Source: Flagellimonas allohymeniacidonis (GTDB lineage Bacteria; Bacteroidota; Bacteroidia; Flavobacteriales; Flavobacteriaceae). Taken from it: DNA of 64,000 nt. Where the stretch lies: assembly GCF_004296335.1 (NCBI RefSeq), contig NZ_SGIU01000001.1, positions 1,465,290 to 1,529,289 on the forward strand. The letters run 5' to 3'. Under the pieces are notes generated by a model. That model was not told the DNA's origin and made no database searches. It saw only the letters and a list, made by a program, of their open reading frames with translations. The position numbers were made by a program, and so were the translations under genes. Below, piece by piece: positions 33,883-43,253 of the stretch (position 1 is its first letter; each line of letters starts with the position of its first letter).

Positions 33883-35328
33883 TTATCGTACCAAAGAGAA
33901 GTGCCTTCGAACGGAACGGGCAACAACAACACCTTGGTCATCACGATCATAATCCAACCTAAACCAATAATCAGAAGATGGCAACTCGCGTCCATTAAAC
34001 GTACCATCCCAGCCCAGGCTCTGATCTAACTCCTTTAAAAGTTTTCCATAGCGATCAAAAATATATACTGCAGGATTGGTTAGGGTCTCAATTCCCAATA
34101 CGTTCCAGTTGTCGTGAATGCCGTCCCCATTTGGGGTAAAGAACTTAGGATATCCCACAACCAAGAATTCAATAGGTTCGGTGGTTCCACAACCGTTCTT
34201 ATCATTGATCACAACCGTATTCACTCCTGGAGGCACATCCAAGAAAATAGGATCATCTTGAAACTCACCGCCATTAATGGCATATTCAAAATCTCCATCA
34301 CCCAAAGGTATAATCTCTACATTGTATGGATCGGTTTGATCACTATTTACCAAATCGTCAATAACGCGAACCTCATCCAACTGGGGAACGCCATAAAAAG
34401 TAATCAGAATGTCATCAGTAATGATAGTTGCCAGGGTTGTTTCAATGGTCACACGATAGCGTCCAGAATTAGGACTGGTCACTGTGAGCTCCGTAGCTCC
34501 GGCACCTGTGGCCAAAACTTGGTCATAAATTCCATCATCCTCAAAATCCACTTCCCAAGTAACATTGGCAATATCAGGACCAGCGGGAGAGTTCAAAGCG
34601 CTTAAAACAATATCGGGGTCGCCCTCACAGGCAATAATATCCAATCCCAAAAACTCATCACGAAGTGTACAGTCCAATGCAGTGTTTTGGTCTGCATCCA
34701 CTGAACTACCCGTAAACGTCAGCGAGAAAGGTTCAGAATCACCGTTAAAGTTGGTGTTGTAATTGTTTATAAAAAGATAGTAGATTTCACCGGCCTGAAC
34801 GTCCAACCACTCATCATACGTATTTTGACTTCCTTTGACAAAAGGTGCACCAGGCTGCCCATTTATTGGGTTTACTCCGATACCTGTAAAGCCCGTATCA
34901 TTTACTTCATAGTTGCAGCGTATGGGTTGGCTAGTACCATCCCCAATGGTTCCACAAAAATTCTGTCCAGATGTTTGGTCAAACGGACCATAAAGGGCAA
35001 AATCCCACTCAGCAGTTACAATTCCGCCTGGGATTACCGGCAAAGCTTCAATGTCAAATCCAATTTGACCATCAGTGCCCGCTCTAAAAACATACCATGA
35101 GGTGTTGTTTTCAATATTGGCGGAGGCAACACTACCCTTTTCCAGACATCCGGATTGGGTAATTACGTTAGGGTCAAAATCATCTATATCACCACCACCA
35201 TCCGTTGCGGACAAAATAGGAGCATCGGCACATACAGGAATGGCCGTTCTACAGTCCGGGGAGTTTTGGGAATAAGCTTCGACAAAAAACAGGAAAAAAC
35301 AGCAGATAGCGCAAAATAGAGCTCTCAT
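33883..35328 (-). CDS. T9SS type B (gliding-motility C-terminal domain) secreted protein 1
   Basis: The 481-residue protein has a signal peptide (to about residue 20) and starts the mature part with NSPDCRTAIPVC, a motif seen in many flavobacterial surface proteins. A jelly-roll-like domain follows (about 60-215), then an Ig/PKD-like region with conserved Cys and Gly. The C-terminal 85 residues are the type B sorting domain: FFTPNGDGIHDNWNVLGIE, then IFDRYGKLLKEL and WDGTFNGRELPSSDYWF. Type B cargo is moved across the outer membrane by the type IX system and released or attached. It is a paralogue of the next gene upstream. Confidence 0.9.
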   Translation of the reverse strand: MRALFCAICCFFLFFVEAYSQNSPDCRTAIPVCADAPILSATDGGGDIDDFDPNVITQSGCLEKGSVASANIENNTSWYVFRAGTDGQIGFDIEALPVIPGGIVTAEWDFALYGPFDQTSGQNFCGTIGDGTSQPIRCNYEVNDTGFTGIGVNPINGQPGAPFVKGSQNTYDEWLDVQAGEIYYLFINNYNTNFNGDSEPFSLTFTGSSVDADQNTALDCTLRDEFLGLDIIACEGDPDIVLSALNSPAGPDIANVTWEVDFEDDGIYDQVLATGAGATELTVTSPNSGRYRVTIETTLATIITDDILITFYGVPQLDEVRVIDDLVNSDQTDPYNVEIIPLGDGDFEYAINGGEFQDDPIFLDVPPGVNTVVINDKNGCGTTEPIEFLVVGYPKFFTPNGDGIHDNWNVLGIETLTNPAVYIFDRYGKLLKELDQSLGWDGTFNGRELPSSDYWFRLDYDRDDQGVVVARSVRRHFSLVR

Positions 35329-35416
35329 GGGTTTTGGGGCTAAAAGGTTATTCTGTGTACTTCCTACTATAACTTAAGAAAGCCCTGTTTTAGTATGTTT
35401 TATCCAAAAAAATGCG

Positions 35417-35432
35417 CCGTTAATCGATAAAC
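35417..35432 (-). promoter_or_regulatory. ATCGAT-core element upstream of a T9SS substrate gene
   Basis: On the minus strand the sequence reads GTTTATCGATTAACGG and is followed by a TTTTTTTGGAT run. It resembles CCGTTTATCGATAAAACTG plus TTTTTTGTAGG before the second LruC gene. It lies about 90 bp upstream of the start at 35328. A shared regulator is inference. Confidence 0.4.
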
Positions 35433-35444
35433 TGCAGCTTCGGC

Positions 35445-37247
35445 TCAACGCTTCAATGAAAAATGATTCCTGAGGTACTTGGCCAAAACCCGGTTACCAT
35501 CATTGTCCAAATAGGACAATTTGAACCAATAATCGGTGGATGGCAGTGGGTTACCATTGAGATTTCCATCCCACCCTGCATCAAATTCATTTAGCTGGGT
35601 AATCAATTTTCCATACCGATCATAGATGGTGATTACAGGACTATTCAATTCAGATAGGCCTTCAATATGCCATGTTTCATTCAATACATCCCCATTCGGA
35701 GAAAAAATGGCTGAAAAACCAACCACCACAAAATTTTCCGTGACTTCCCCACACCCTAAGGTATCCCTCATGGTCACTGTATGCATACCCCCGGCAACTC
35801 CTTGAAAAATGTTGCTGGATTGGAAAACGCCATCGTCCAATTGGTATTCGAAATTTCCTTCCACCTCTGTAAGCACCGTAACCACATTGTTGGTATTCAA
35901 GTCATCTATTTCAATATCTGAAATAGCCGGGGCATTCGATATACTCACCTGTACCGTTCTTGTTTGGGGACAAGAAATCGTACCGGAGGAATTGGTTACA
36001 GTTAGGGTATATGCACCTGCTTGGGTTACGTTGATGGTCGGTGTGGATTCTCCAGAATCCCATGCGTAGGTATAGCCTGGATTCGGAAGGGTCTCGCCAA
36101 TCGTGATACCTGCAGAGTCTTCGCAGATACTAACCTCCTCCGGAAAACTAAGCTCTGGCAACTCCAAGGCATTCAGTTCAAAGCTTTCGAGCGCATCGTA
36201 ACAGTCAGGATTGGCCAGGGAGGTAGTTCTCACATACACAATCTCAGAGCCTGAAGTTTTAGGATACATCTTTGGTAAAGGGTTGATTCCCAGTTCCGCA
36301 TCGGATTGGGAGCTATGATAGCTTACCCTAAAGTCGTTAGGATTTTGAGTTCCCAGCGCCTCGGCATCCTTGGCACCAAGATCAAAGGACACGGTGGAAT
36401 CCCAGCAATATTCTTCATGGGAGAGTGCTTCGGTCACGGGAATTGGATTAAACCCTATTTGGACATCACTGACCACGGAACCCGTAGCTGTGGTGACCAC
36501 TACCCGATAAATTGCCGAAACCGTGGCGTTATAGGTGGCATTGGTCTCCCCTGAGATGGGTTGAAACCCTGAACCTAGGTCTTGATACCAGCTATATCCG
36601 GTTGCACCGACCGTTGTGGCATCCAAAGGAACGCTATCCCCTTCACAGGCAGCCACAGGAGGTCCCAAAAGATTGCTAATTATGGAACAGTCCAAAGCAT
36701 CATTGGGGTTGGTCGCGAATATGTTTCCTGTAAACTGAATGGAAAATCCAGAGTTGGTATTGCTGAAATTATTGATAAGGAGAAAATAATCCTCTCCGGC
36801 AGCAACATCCACCCAATCCTCAAAATAAATGGAAAATTGTCCACCATCGGGATGCTCTCCCACCCCTGTATATGACGTGCCATCGCCATTATCGAAAAAA
36901 TTACACCGTATAGGATCTCCCAAAGCAGAGCAACTTGAAGCACGATACAGGGCAAAATCCCAATCTTCGTTGTTGGCATGGCCAATATTGAAGCCCAACT
37001 GCCCAGATGCTGAGGTTCTGAAACGATACCAAACCGAGTTGGACTCGATAAATCCAGATAGAGAGGTTTCCAAACACCCTGTAGAAGTGGCACCATTGAA
37101 ATCATCAATGCCGTAACCATTGGCGCCTTCGTTGATAGGGGTATTATTGCAAATAGGAATAGCACTGGCACAATCCGCTGCTACTTGAGCGAAGGCCATA
37201 GGACAAAAGAATACGAGGCAAATAACTTTGATCAAAAGTCTTACCAT
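35445..37247 (-). CDS. T9SS type B (gliding-motility C-terminal domain) secreted protein 2
   Basis: I use the ATG at 37245-37247 (600 aa), which begins the signal peptide MVRLLIKVICLVFFCPMAFA. The mature start ADCASAIPICNNTPIN parallels the paralogue at 33883. A jelly-roll region follows (about 40-185), then two or three Ig-like/PKD beta-sandwich units (about 190-490, including YSWYQDLGSGFQPISGETNA). The type B sorting domain is at the end (FSPNGDVLNETWHIEGLSE, then YDRYGKLITQL and WDGNLNGNPLPSTDYWF). It is longer than the paralogue by about one extra Ig-like unit. A perfect 16-bp palindrome touches the start codon (37248-37263). Confidence 0.9.
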   Translation of the reverse strand: MVRLLIKVICLVFFCPMAFAQVAADCASAIPICNNTPINEGANGYGIDDFNGATSTGCLETSLSGFIESNSVWYRFRTSASGQLGFNIGHANNEDWDFALYRASSCSALGDPIRCNFFDNGDGTSYTGVGEHPDGGQFSIYFEDWVDVAAGEDYFLLINNFSNTNSGFSIQFTGNIFATNPNDALDCSIISNLLGPPVAACEGDSVPLDATTVGATGYSWYQDLGSGFQPISGETNATYNATVSAIYRVVVTTATGSVVSDVQIGFNPIPVTEALSHEEYCWDSTVSFDLGAKDAEALGTQNPNDFRVSYHSSQSDAELGINPLPKMYPKTSGSEIVYVRTTSLANPDCYDALESFELNALELPELSFPEEVSICEDSAGITIGETLPNPGYTYAWDSGESTPTINVTQAGAYTLTVTNSSGTISCPQTRTVQVSISNAPAISDIEIDDLNTNNVVTVLTEVEGNFEYQLDDGVFQSSNIFQGVAGGMHTVTMRDTLGCGEVTENFVVVGFSAIFSPNGDVLNETWHIEGLSELNSPVITIYDRYGKLITQLNEFDAGWDGNLNGNPLPSTDYWFKLSYLDNDGNRVLAKYLRNHFSLKR

Positions 37248-37263
37248 AAAACTTGCAAGTTTT
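37248..37263 (-). repeat. Perfect 16-bp palindrome abutting the start codon of the second T9SS gene
   Basis: AAAACTTGCAAGTTTT lies directly before the ATG at 37247. It could be an operator or, in mRNA, a small hairpin covering the ribosome-binding region. Confidence 0.5.
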
Positions 37264-37353
37264 GGGCATAGTAAAAATAAAGTACCCATTGCCTTAACAA
37301 TAATTTATGTTGCCAAACGCTGGATACCAGATGTTAAATAGGCCATTAATGTA

Positions 37354-37361
37354 TATCTTTG
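37354..37361 (+). promoter_or_regulatory. -7 promoter box of folE
   Basis: TATCTTTG is a full TAnnTTTG match 20 bp before the folE ATG at 37382. This places transcription downstream of the longer upstream start (37307) and supports the shorter protein. The -33 element is weak (TTAAA at 37334). Confidence 0.5.
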
Positions 37362-37381
37362 CTGCCTTGAAGAATAAGGAA

Positions 37382-38062
37382 ATGAAACTACAGCAGGCAT
37401 TGGAGGAGCAGTATGAAGAGCGAGGAAACGAACATATTGGTTCCTCCAGCGAAACCCCCATTCGGGAAGATGCTTTCGTACTCAGTGATGATGAGAAAAT
37501 AGAACGCATTCAAAACAGTGTTCGCGAAATCATGTTGACCCTAGGCCTAGACCTAACGGATGACAGTCTTAACGGGACTCCAAAAAGGGTGGCCAAAATG
37601 TATGTTAAAGAGATTTTTGGGGGTCTACATCCCGAAAGAAAACCAAAATCCTCCACCTTCAAAAACAAGTACAAATACGGTGAAATGTTGGTAGAAAAGA
37701 ACATTGTGCTCTATTCTACCTGCGAACATCACCTACTTCCCATTGTGGGAAGGGCCCATGTCGCCTATATTTCCAATGGAAGCGTGGTCGGTCTCTCCAA
37801 AATGAACCGTATTGTGGATTATTACGCCAAACGCCCACAGGTTCAGGAGCGTTTGAATATCCAAATTGTAAAAGAGCTTCAAAGAGTTTTGGGAACGGAA
37901 GATGTGGCCTGCGTTATCGACGCCAAACATTTATGTGTAAATTCCCGCGGTATCCGCGATATAGAAAGCAGTACGGTAACCGCCGAATATGGTGGTAAGT
38001 TCAAGGATGAGGCGGTAAGAAGGGAGTTTTTGGATTATATTAACCTGGAAACCGAGTTTTAA
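37382..38062 (+). CDS. folE: GTP cyclohydrolase I
   Basis: FolE converts GTP to 7,8-dihydroneopterin triphosphate, the first step to folate and pterins. The ATG at 37382 (226 aa) is chosen over 37307 because a -7 box lies between them. Conserved parts include [10 protein letters not shown], the zinc ligands in [38 protein letters not shown] and the second cysteine ligand context [11 protein letters not shown]. The first 40 residues are a less conserved charged extension. cysS follows by 13 bp on the same strand. Confidence 0.95.
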   Translation: MKLQQALEEQYEERGNEHIGSSSETPIREDAFVLSDDEKIERIQNSVREIMLTLGLDLTDDSLNGTPKRVAKMYVKEIFGGLHPERKPKSSTFKNKYKYGEMLVEKNIVLYSTCEHHLLPIVGRAHVAYISNGSVVGLSKMNRIVDYYAKRPQVQERLNIQIVKELQRVLGTEDVACVIDAKHLCVNSRGIRDIESSTVTAEYGGKFKDEAVRREFLDYINLETEF

Positions 38063-38075
38063 TTGCACCTATTTC

Positions 38076-39557
38076 ATGCAGCTTTATAAAAACCAACCGC
38101 TAAAAGTACACAACTCTCTTACCGGAAAAAAAGAGCTATTTCAACCCATAAATGAAGGTCATATCGGCATGTACGTCTGTGGACCTACAGTATACAGCAA
38201 TGTTCATTTGGGAAATTGCCGCACGTTTATGTCATTTGATATGATTTTCCGGTATTTCAAGCATTTGGGCTATAAAGTGCGATATGTGCGTAACATTACC
38301 GATGCCGGACACTTGGAAAATGATGCAGATGAGGGCGAGGATAAAATCGCGAAGAAGGCAAAATTGGAACAGATTGAACCCATGGAAGTGGTTCAGCGGT
38401 ATACGGTTGATTTCCATAATACGCTACAGAAATTCAATTTACTACCTCCCAGTATCGAACCCACCGCTACCGGGCATATTATTGAACAAATTGAGATCAT
38501 CAAAGAGATTTTGGAAAAGGGCTATGCCTATGAGGTGAATGGTTCTGTGTATTTTGATGTAGAGAAATTCAACGAAACCCACGAATATGGCAAGTTAAGC
38601 GGAAGAAAATTAGAGGATATGATTGCCAATACCCGTGAACTTACCGCTCAGAGTGAAAAGAAGAATCCGCAAGACTTTGCACTTTGGAAAAAAGCGGACA
38701 CACACCATATCATGCGGTGGCCATCACCCTGGGGAGATGGATTCCCGGGCTGGCATTTGGAATGTACGGCCATGAGCACCAAATATCTAGGGGACACCTT
38801 TGACATCCACGGTGGCGGAATGGACTTGAAATTTCCACATCACGAATGCGAAATTGCACAAGCTGAAGCCAGTAATGACCAATCTCCCGTAAACTACTGG
38901 CTGCACGCCAATATGTTGACTTTGAATGGTAAAAAGATGTCAAAGTCTACCGGCAATAATATCTATCCCAATGAAATTTTTAGCGGGGAGAACGGTATTT
39001 TGAGCAAAGCTTATACCCCGGCCGTAGTTCGTTTTTTTATGATGCAAGCGCATTATACCAGTATTCTTGATTTGAGTGATGAAGCTTTACAAGCATCTGA
39101 AAAAGGATACCTAAGGTTGATGGAAGCCCTTAGTACTGCTGACCAATTGTCAACTGGTCCAAAATCGGATTTTGATGTGGAAGCGTGGCGCCAAAAGTGC
39201 TACGACGCCATGAATGACGATTTCAATACGCCCATTTTGATTTCCCATTTGTTTGATGCTGTAAAACATATCAATCTTATCAAGGAAGGAATGGAGTCAA
39301 TCAGCGAAAATGACAAAACAGTGCTTATTTCAACAATGCGTGCTTTTGTGCATGAGGTATTGGGCATTGAACATCAAAGTGAGGCGAAAGACGATTCCCA
39401 AGCACTCAATGGGGTACTTGAACTTCTTATCGAACTTAGAAATCAGGCACGGGCTAACAAAGATTTTGCTACCTCTGATAAAATTCGGGACCAACTGATT
39501 ACCTTGGGTATTCAATTGAAGGATAACAAAGAAGGCACTAGCTACAGCATAAAATAA
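38076..39557 (+). CDS. cysS: Cysteinyl-tRNA synthetase
   Basis: The 493-residue class I enzyme charges tRNA-Cys. The zinc/cysteine site begins at Cys35 in [16 protein letters not shown], with the HIGH-like HLGN at 44-47. The remaining zinc ligands lie in WHLECTAMS and PHHECEIAQ, and KMSKS is at 287-291. The C-terminal DALR-like helical domain is intact, and the length matches the family. It follows folE by 13 bp and precedes yidD by 35 bp, part of a plus-strand run to about 45.8 kb. Confidence 0.97.
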   Translation: MQLYKNQPLKVHNSLTGKKELFQPINEGHIGMYVCGPTVYSNVHLGNCRTFMSFDMIFRYFKHLGYKVRYVRNITDAGHLENDADEGEDKIAKKAKLEQIEPMEVVQRYTVDFHNTLQKFNLLPPSIEPTATGHIIEQIEIIKEILEKGYAYEVNGSVYFDVEKFNETHEYGKLSGRKLEDMIANTRELTAQSEKKNPQDFALWKKADTHHIMRWPSPWGDGFPGWHLECTAMSTKYLGDTFDIHGGGMDLKFPHHECEIAQAEASNDQSPVNYWLHANMLTLNGKKMSKSTGNNIYPNEIFSGENGILSKAYTPAVVRFFMMQAHYTSILDLSDEALQASEKGYLRLMEALSTADQLSTGPKSDFDVEAWRQKCYDAMNDDFNTPILISHLFDAVKHINLIKEGMESISENDKTVLISTMRAFVHEVLGIEHQSEAKDDSQALNGVLELLIELRNQARANKDFATSDKIRDQLITLGIQLKDNKEGTSYSIK

Positions 39558-39592
39558 TCAGATAGCCTGCCCGAGATGGAAATTCCGAATTT

Positions 39593-39820
39593 ATGACTCT
39601 AAAGAAGGTTCTTATCGCTCCCTTCGTGGCGTTGGTTCGATTGTACCAACTGCTTATTTCACCCTATACGCCAGCAACATGTCGCTACTCCCCAACCTGC
39701 TCTGCCTATACTTTGGAAGCGCTACAAAAACATGGACTTTTTAAAGGGGGATGGCTTTCCCTCAAGCGTATTTTTAGTTGTCACCCTTGGGGCGGTAAGG
39801 GATATGACCCTGTTCCATGA
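39593..39820 (+). CDS. yidD: Membrane protein insertion efficiency factor YidD
   Basis: The 75-residue protein carries the family signature with three cysteines: [19 protein letters not shown] followed by [12 protein letters not shown], and [15 protein letters not shown] at the end. YidD acts with YidC in membrane protein insertion and is peripheral to the inner membrane. It is usually near rnpA/yidC; here it sits between cysS and lgt. Confidence 0.95.
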   Translation: MTLKKVLIAPFVALVRLYQLLISPYTPATCRYSPTCSAYTLEALQKHGLFKGGWLSLKRIFSCHPWGGKGYDPVP

Positions 39821-39904
39821 CACATACTTGAAATTTCAAAATCACCTCCTTAATTTGAAAGTGATCTAACATCTAATAAGTATATTAGCCCAAAAATTTT
39901 ATCC

Positions 39905-40876
39905 ATGTATTTTCTTGGCTTTAATTGGAATCCCGACGATACACTTTTGAAACTGGGTGTTATCCAAATCAAATATTACAATCTGCTTTGGATTGCCGCA
40001 TTTGTAGTGGGTTGGTTTTTGATGAAAAGGATTTTTAAGAAGGAAAACAAGTCCATGGAAAAACTGGATTCATTGTTTATCTACGCTGTGGTTTCCATAA
40101 TGCTCGGAGCCAGATTGGGCCACGTGTTTTTTTACGATTGGGATTACTACAAAAATCATCTGATTGAAATTCTACTTCCCATTCGCGAAAGTGCCGAAGG
40201 TTCCCTCTTTGGAATCATCAATGGCTATGAGTTTACCGGCTTTACTGGTCTGGCCAGTCATGGAGCGACCATTGCAGCCATTATCGGAGTATGGTTGTAC
40301 TGCCGTAAATGGAAGGATATCAAAATACTTTGGCTATTGGACAGAATGGTCGTAGTATCCGCCATTGGCGCTTGTTTTGTTCGATTGGGCAACTTTTTCA
40401 ATTCTGAAATCAATGGAAAAGTGGTGGACCAATCCTTTGTGCTGGCCACGCGATTCATTCGAGATTCAGATGATATGCCCGCTTACAAGGCCATGTCGAT
40501 TACTAAGGAGAAAACTGCGAGCGCAGCCTACAAAGCCATTGAAACACAACCTGAGTTTGCCAGTGTGTTGCAGAGTATACCTTATCGACATCCCGCACAA
40601 CTGTATGAAGCTATTTGTTATCTTTTAGTTTTTGTTGCACTCTACCTGCTTTACTGGAAAACGGATAAGGGACAAAAAGTGGGATACCTGTTTGGCCTGT
40701 TTATGGTATTGCTTTGGACGACTCGATTCTTTGTGGAATATTTCAAAAAGAGCCAAGGTGGTTTTGAGGAATCGTTAGGACTGTTATCCACGGGGCAATG
40801 GTTGAGTATCCCCATGATTGGAATAGGGCTCTATTTCATGTTCAGACCCAGTAAAAATACCAGCAAGGCGCAATAA
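39905..40876 (+). CDS. lgt: Prolipoprotein diacylglyceryl transferase Lgt
   Basis: Lgt transfers a diacylglyceryl group from phosphatidylglycerol to the lipobox cysteine of prelipoproteins. The 323-residue membrane protein has about seven TM helices and the family motifs GARLGHVFFYDWDYY, the Lgt signature around VRLGNFFNSEINGK, and RHPAQLYEAI near the C-terminus. It has an insertion between these two motifs (about residues 180-220), as in other Bacteroidota enzymes. At least eight lipoprotein genes in this window would be its substrates. The DUF192 lipoprotein gene follows by 8 bp. Confidence 0.95.
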   Translation: MYFLGFNWNPDDTLLKLGVIQIKYYNLLWIAAFVVGWFLMKRIFKKENKSMEKLDSLFIYAVVSIMLGARLGHVFFYDWDYYKNHLIEILLPIRESAEGSLFGIINGYEFTGFTGLASHGATIAAIIGVWLYCRKWKDIKILWLLDRMVVVSAIGACFVRLGNFFNSEINGKVVDQSFVLATRFIRDSDDMPAYKAMSITKEKTASAAYKAIETQPEFASVLQSIPYRHPAQLYEAICYLLVFVALYLLYWKTDKGQKVGYLFGLFMVLLWTTRFFVEYFKKSQGGFEESLGLLSTGQWLSIPMIGIGLYFMFRPSKNTSKAQ

Positions 40877-40884
40877 AGAATTAT

Positions 40885-41367
40885 ATGAGATTTTTAATTG
40901 CAATAGCTTTGGCTTCTACCCTTATCATGGTTTCATGCAAAAAGGAAACCAAACAGGAAATCAAAACGGAAGCCATTCGTTTTAAAAAGGAAGGGGAATT
41001 GACGATTTTTCAATCTGCAACTGACTCTACGCTGGTAAAATTGAATATTGAAATTGCCGAAACTGATTACGAGACCCAAACAGGACTTATGTACCGTGAG
41101 TCCATGCTAGAAAATCAAGCTATGCTATTTATTTTTCCAGATAACTCGGTGCGCTCATTCTATATGAAAAACACCCAATTCCCCTTGGACATCATCTATA
41201 TTGATGAAAATTTCAAGATTGTAAGCTTCCAAAAAAATGCTCAACCTTTGGATGAAAAAGGTTTACCCTCGGAAGTTCCCGCCAAGTACGTTCTAGAAGT
41301 CAACGCAGGTCTATCTGACAAATGGGGTCTTAGTGCAGGAGATAAAATTGACTTTACCCGAAACTGA
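40885..41367 (+). CDS. DUF192 lipoprotein
   Basis: The 160-residue protein has a lipoprotein signal (LIMVSC, Cys18) and a DUF192 domain (about 45-158). The DUF192 hallmarks are visible: the TQTGLMYRESM motif, MLFIFPDNSVRSFYMKNTQFP and the aspartate-rich LDIIYIDENFKIVSF. DUF192 proteins form a small beta-barrel of unclear function. It overlaps the GNAT gene by one base (TGATG), so translation is coupled. Confidence 0.9.
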   Translation: MRFLIAIALASTLIMVSCKKETKQEIKTEAIRFKKEGELTIFQSATDSTLVKLNIEIAETDYETQTGLMYRESMLENQAMLFIFPDNSVRSFYMKNTQFPLDIIYIDENFKIVSFQKNAQPLDEKGLPSEVPAKYVLEVNAGLSDKWGLSAGDKIDFTRN

Positions 41368-41891
41368 TGGGCAAATTTTTGTTGGACGGTGAAAGCTCAG
41401 AACGACTATATTTTCGAAAGGTTGCTCTCGACGATTTTGATGACTGGCTTCCTTTCTTTTTAAACCCCTTGTCCACTCAATATTGGGAAGGACTGCCTGA
41501 TGAACCCGAAGAGGCTTGTCGGCAGCAGTTTGATCGTATATTTGAACGGTATCGAGATGGTTCAGGAGGGATGAATGCCCTGATTCACAAGACCACTTCA
41601 GGACTAATTGGGCTTTGTGGGCTTTTAGTACAACGTGTTGATGGACAACAGGAATTGGAAATTGGGTATTCTGTACTCCCAAAGTTTTGGCTACAGGGAT
41701 TTGCTTTTGAAGCGGCCCAAAAATGTAAAAATTTTGCTTTTGATAATAGGTTTACCGATTCCCTTATTTCAATCATTCATGTAGACAATGTTCCTTCCCA
41801 AAAAGTAGCCCAAAAGAATGGTATGCATCTTGAAAAGACCACAACTTACAAGGAGAATCCCGTACATATTTTTAGGGTAAATCAGGGATAA
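41367..41891 (+). CDS. GNAT-family N-acetyltransferase (RimJ/RimL-like)
   Basis: The 174-residue protein begins RLYFRKVALDDFDDWLPFF near residue 13 and contains the strand LIGLCGLLVQR, the acetyl-CoA-region strand ELEIGYSVLPKFWLQGFAFEA and the C-terminal VDNVPSQKVAQKNGM. This is the layout of the GNAT_3/RimJ group, which acetylates ribosomal-protein N-termini or small amines. The exact substrate is unknown. The one-base overlap with DUF192 indicates co-translation. Confidence 0.9.
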   Translation: MGKFLLDGESSERLYFRKVALDDFDDWLPFFLNPLSTQYWEGLPDEPEEACRQQFDRIFERYRDGSGGMNALIHKTTSGLIGLCGLLVQRVDGQQELEIGYSVLPKFWLQGFAFEAAQKCKNFAFDNRFTDSLISIIHVDNVPSQKVAQKNGMHLEKTTTYKENPVHIFRVNQG

Positions 41892-41937
41892 TCCTTACTT
41901 TGAAATGACCATTTTTTAAAACTCACCTAAGCTCTAC

Positions 41938-43179
41938 ATGTTAGAACATTGTGCCATAGTTGTCGATAACCAAACCCATATCGAAAAGTTGGCGCAAGAA
42001 ATCCTGAGCGGAAAAGTGCAGGGTTTTGAGCGTTTAAAAGCCAAAAAAGGACTCCTCTTTTCCAATGAGCAAATAGAACAATTCATTTGGGAGGAAGAGC
42101 AACATGACCGCAAGGAGTTGACTCAAGAAAGTGAACAAACACTCCGCTCGATGAGCAGCGGAGAACGTAAAAAGTCATTACTGCAACATCTTTTGGTGCA
42201 AAATCCCGAATTCTTGGTCTTGGTCAACCCTTTTGATCATCTGGATAGTGAATCACAGCAGTTTTTGAAAGAGCGATTCTTGAACATCTCAAAATCAATA
42301 TCCCTCATTCAGTTGGTAGGCCGTGCAAATGATATCCTACCCGACACAAAAAAGTATGGCACCTTTAAAAAGGGTTTGCTGAAATGGTATAAAAGTAAAA
42401 ATGCATTTTGGGATTCGTTGAAAAACAACCCCCTGTCATTTTCCGAGCGCATTCCCAATGCGGTAAAAGCAAATCATTATCCAGGTGAGGAGTTGGTGAC
42501 ATTTAAAGACGTCTCTGTGAGCTATGATGGCAGACCCATTCTTGATCAAATCAATTGGACCATTAGAAAGGGTGAATTTTGGCAATTGATGGGTCCAAAT
42601 GGGAGCGGAAAAACCACCCTGCTTACCATGATAACTGGTGACAACCTTAAAGGTTATGGGCAAGATCTTACACTATTTGGCCATAAAAAGGGAAGTGGTG
42701 AAAGTGTTTGGGATCTTAAGGAGCAAATTGGTTATTTCACACCTAGTATGGTGGACCAATTTCGAGGTTATCATTCTGCCCTAAACATGATTATATCGGG
42801 GCTCCACGATTCAATAGGGTTGTACACGGAACCCTCCGATACAGAGGTAAGAACTGCTTACCAATGGCTTCGACTTGTAAACCTGGGGCAAAAAAGAGAA
42901 GAACTTTTTAAGACCCTAAGTACCGGTGAAAAAAGGTTGGTCATGCTGGCCCGCGCCATGATAAAACATCCACCTTTACTTATTTTGGATGAACCTACCG
43001 CTGGTTTGGATGATTCCAGCGCAGCTTTTTTCATTTCTTTGGTGAACAAAATAGCCGAAGAAAGTGATTCTGCCATCGTTTTTGTCTCCCATAGACGAGA
43101 AAAAAATCTCAACCCAAAATATATCATGGCTCTCAAACCTGAAGAAGATGGCTCTGTTGGTTTGGTTAAGAAAATGTGA
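41938..43179 (+). CDS. ModF/PhrA-like double ABC ATPase with degenerate N-terminal domain
   Basis: The 413-residue cytoplasmic protein has no TM helices. The C-terminal ABC domain (about 185-405) is complete: Walker A GPNGSGKTT, signature LSTGEKR, Walker B LLILDEPTAG and a His in VSHRR. The N-terminal half (1-180) keeps a signature-like MSSGERKKSLL and a Walker-B-like FLVLVNPFDHLD but has no P-loop, as if its first third were lost. This resembles ModF-type proteins, which have two NBDs. There is no permease nearby, so a soluble regulatory or repair function is possible. Nothing in the sequence fixes the substrate. Confidence 0.85.
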   Translation: MLEHCAIVVDNQTHIEKLAQEILSGKVQGFERLKAKKGLLFSNEQIEQFIWEEEQHDRKELTQESEQTLRSMSSGERKKSLLQHLLVQNPEFLVLVNPFDHLDSESQQFLKERFLNISKSISLIQLVGRANDILPDTKKYGTFKKGLLKWYKSKNAFWDSLKNNPLSFSERIPNAVKANHYPGEELVTFKDVSVSYDGRPILDQINWTIRKGEFWQLMGPNGSGKTTLLTMITGDNLKGYGQDLTLFGHKKGSGESVWDLKEQIGYFTPSMVDQFRGYHSALNMIISGLHDSIGLYTEPSDTEVRTAYQWLRLVNLGQKREELFKTLSTGEKRLVMLARAMIKHPPLLILDEPTAGLDDSSAAFFISLVNKIAEESDSAIVFVSHRREKNLNPKYIMALKPEEDGSVGLVKKM

Positions 43180-43253
43180 TCTCATCCCCTCTCTTTCCCC
43201 TTTTCACTAAGTTTTTCCTATCTTAAGAAAATACCAATAACAAACAGGCTAAG

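Noticed and set aside
34114..34605. 163-codon frame antisense to the first T9SS gene
   Set aside because: The minus-strand frame has a clear signal peptide and sorting domain; the antisense product has no recognisable features.
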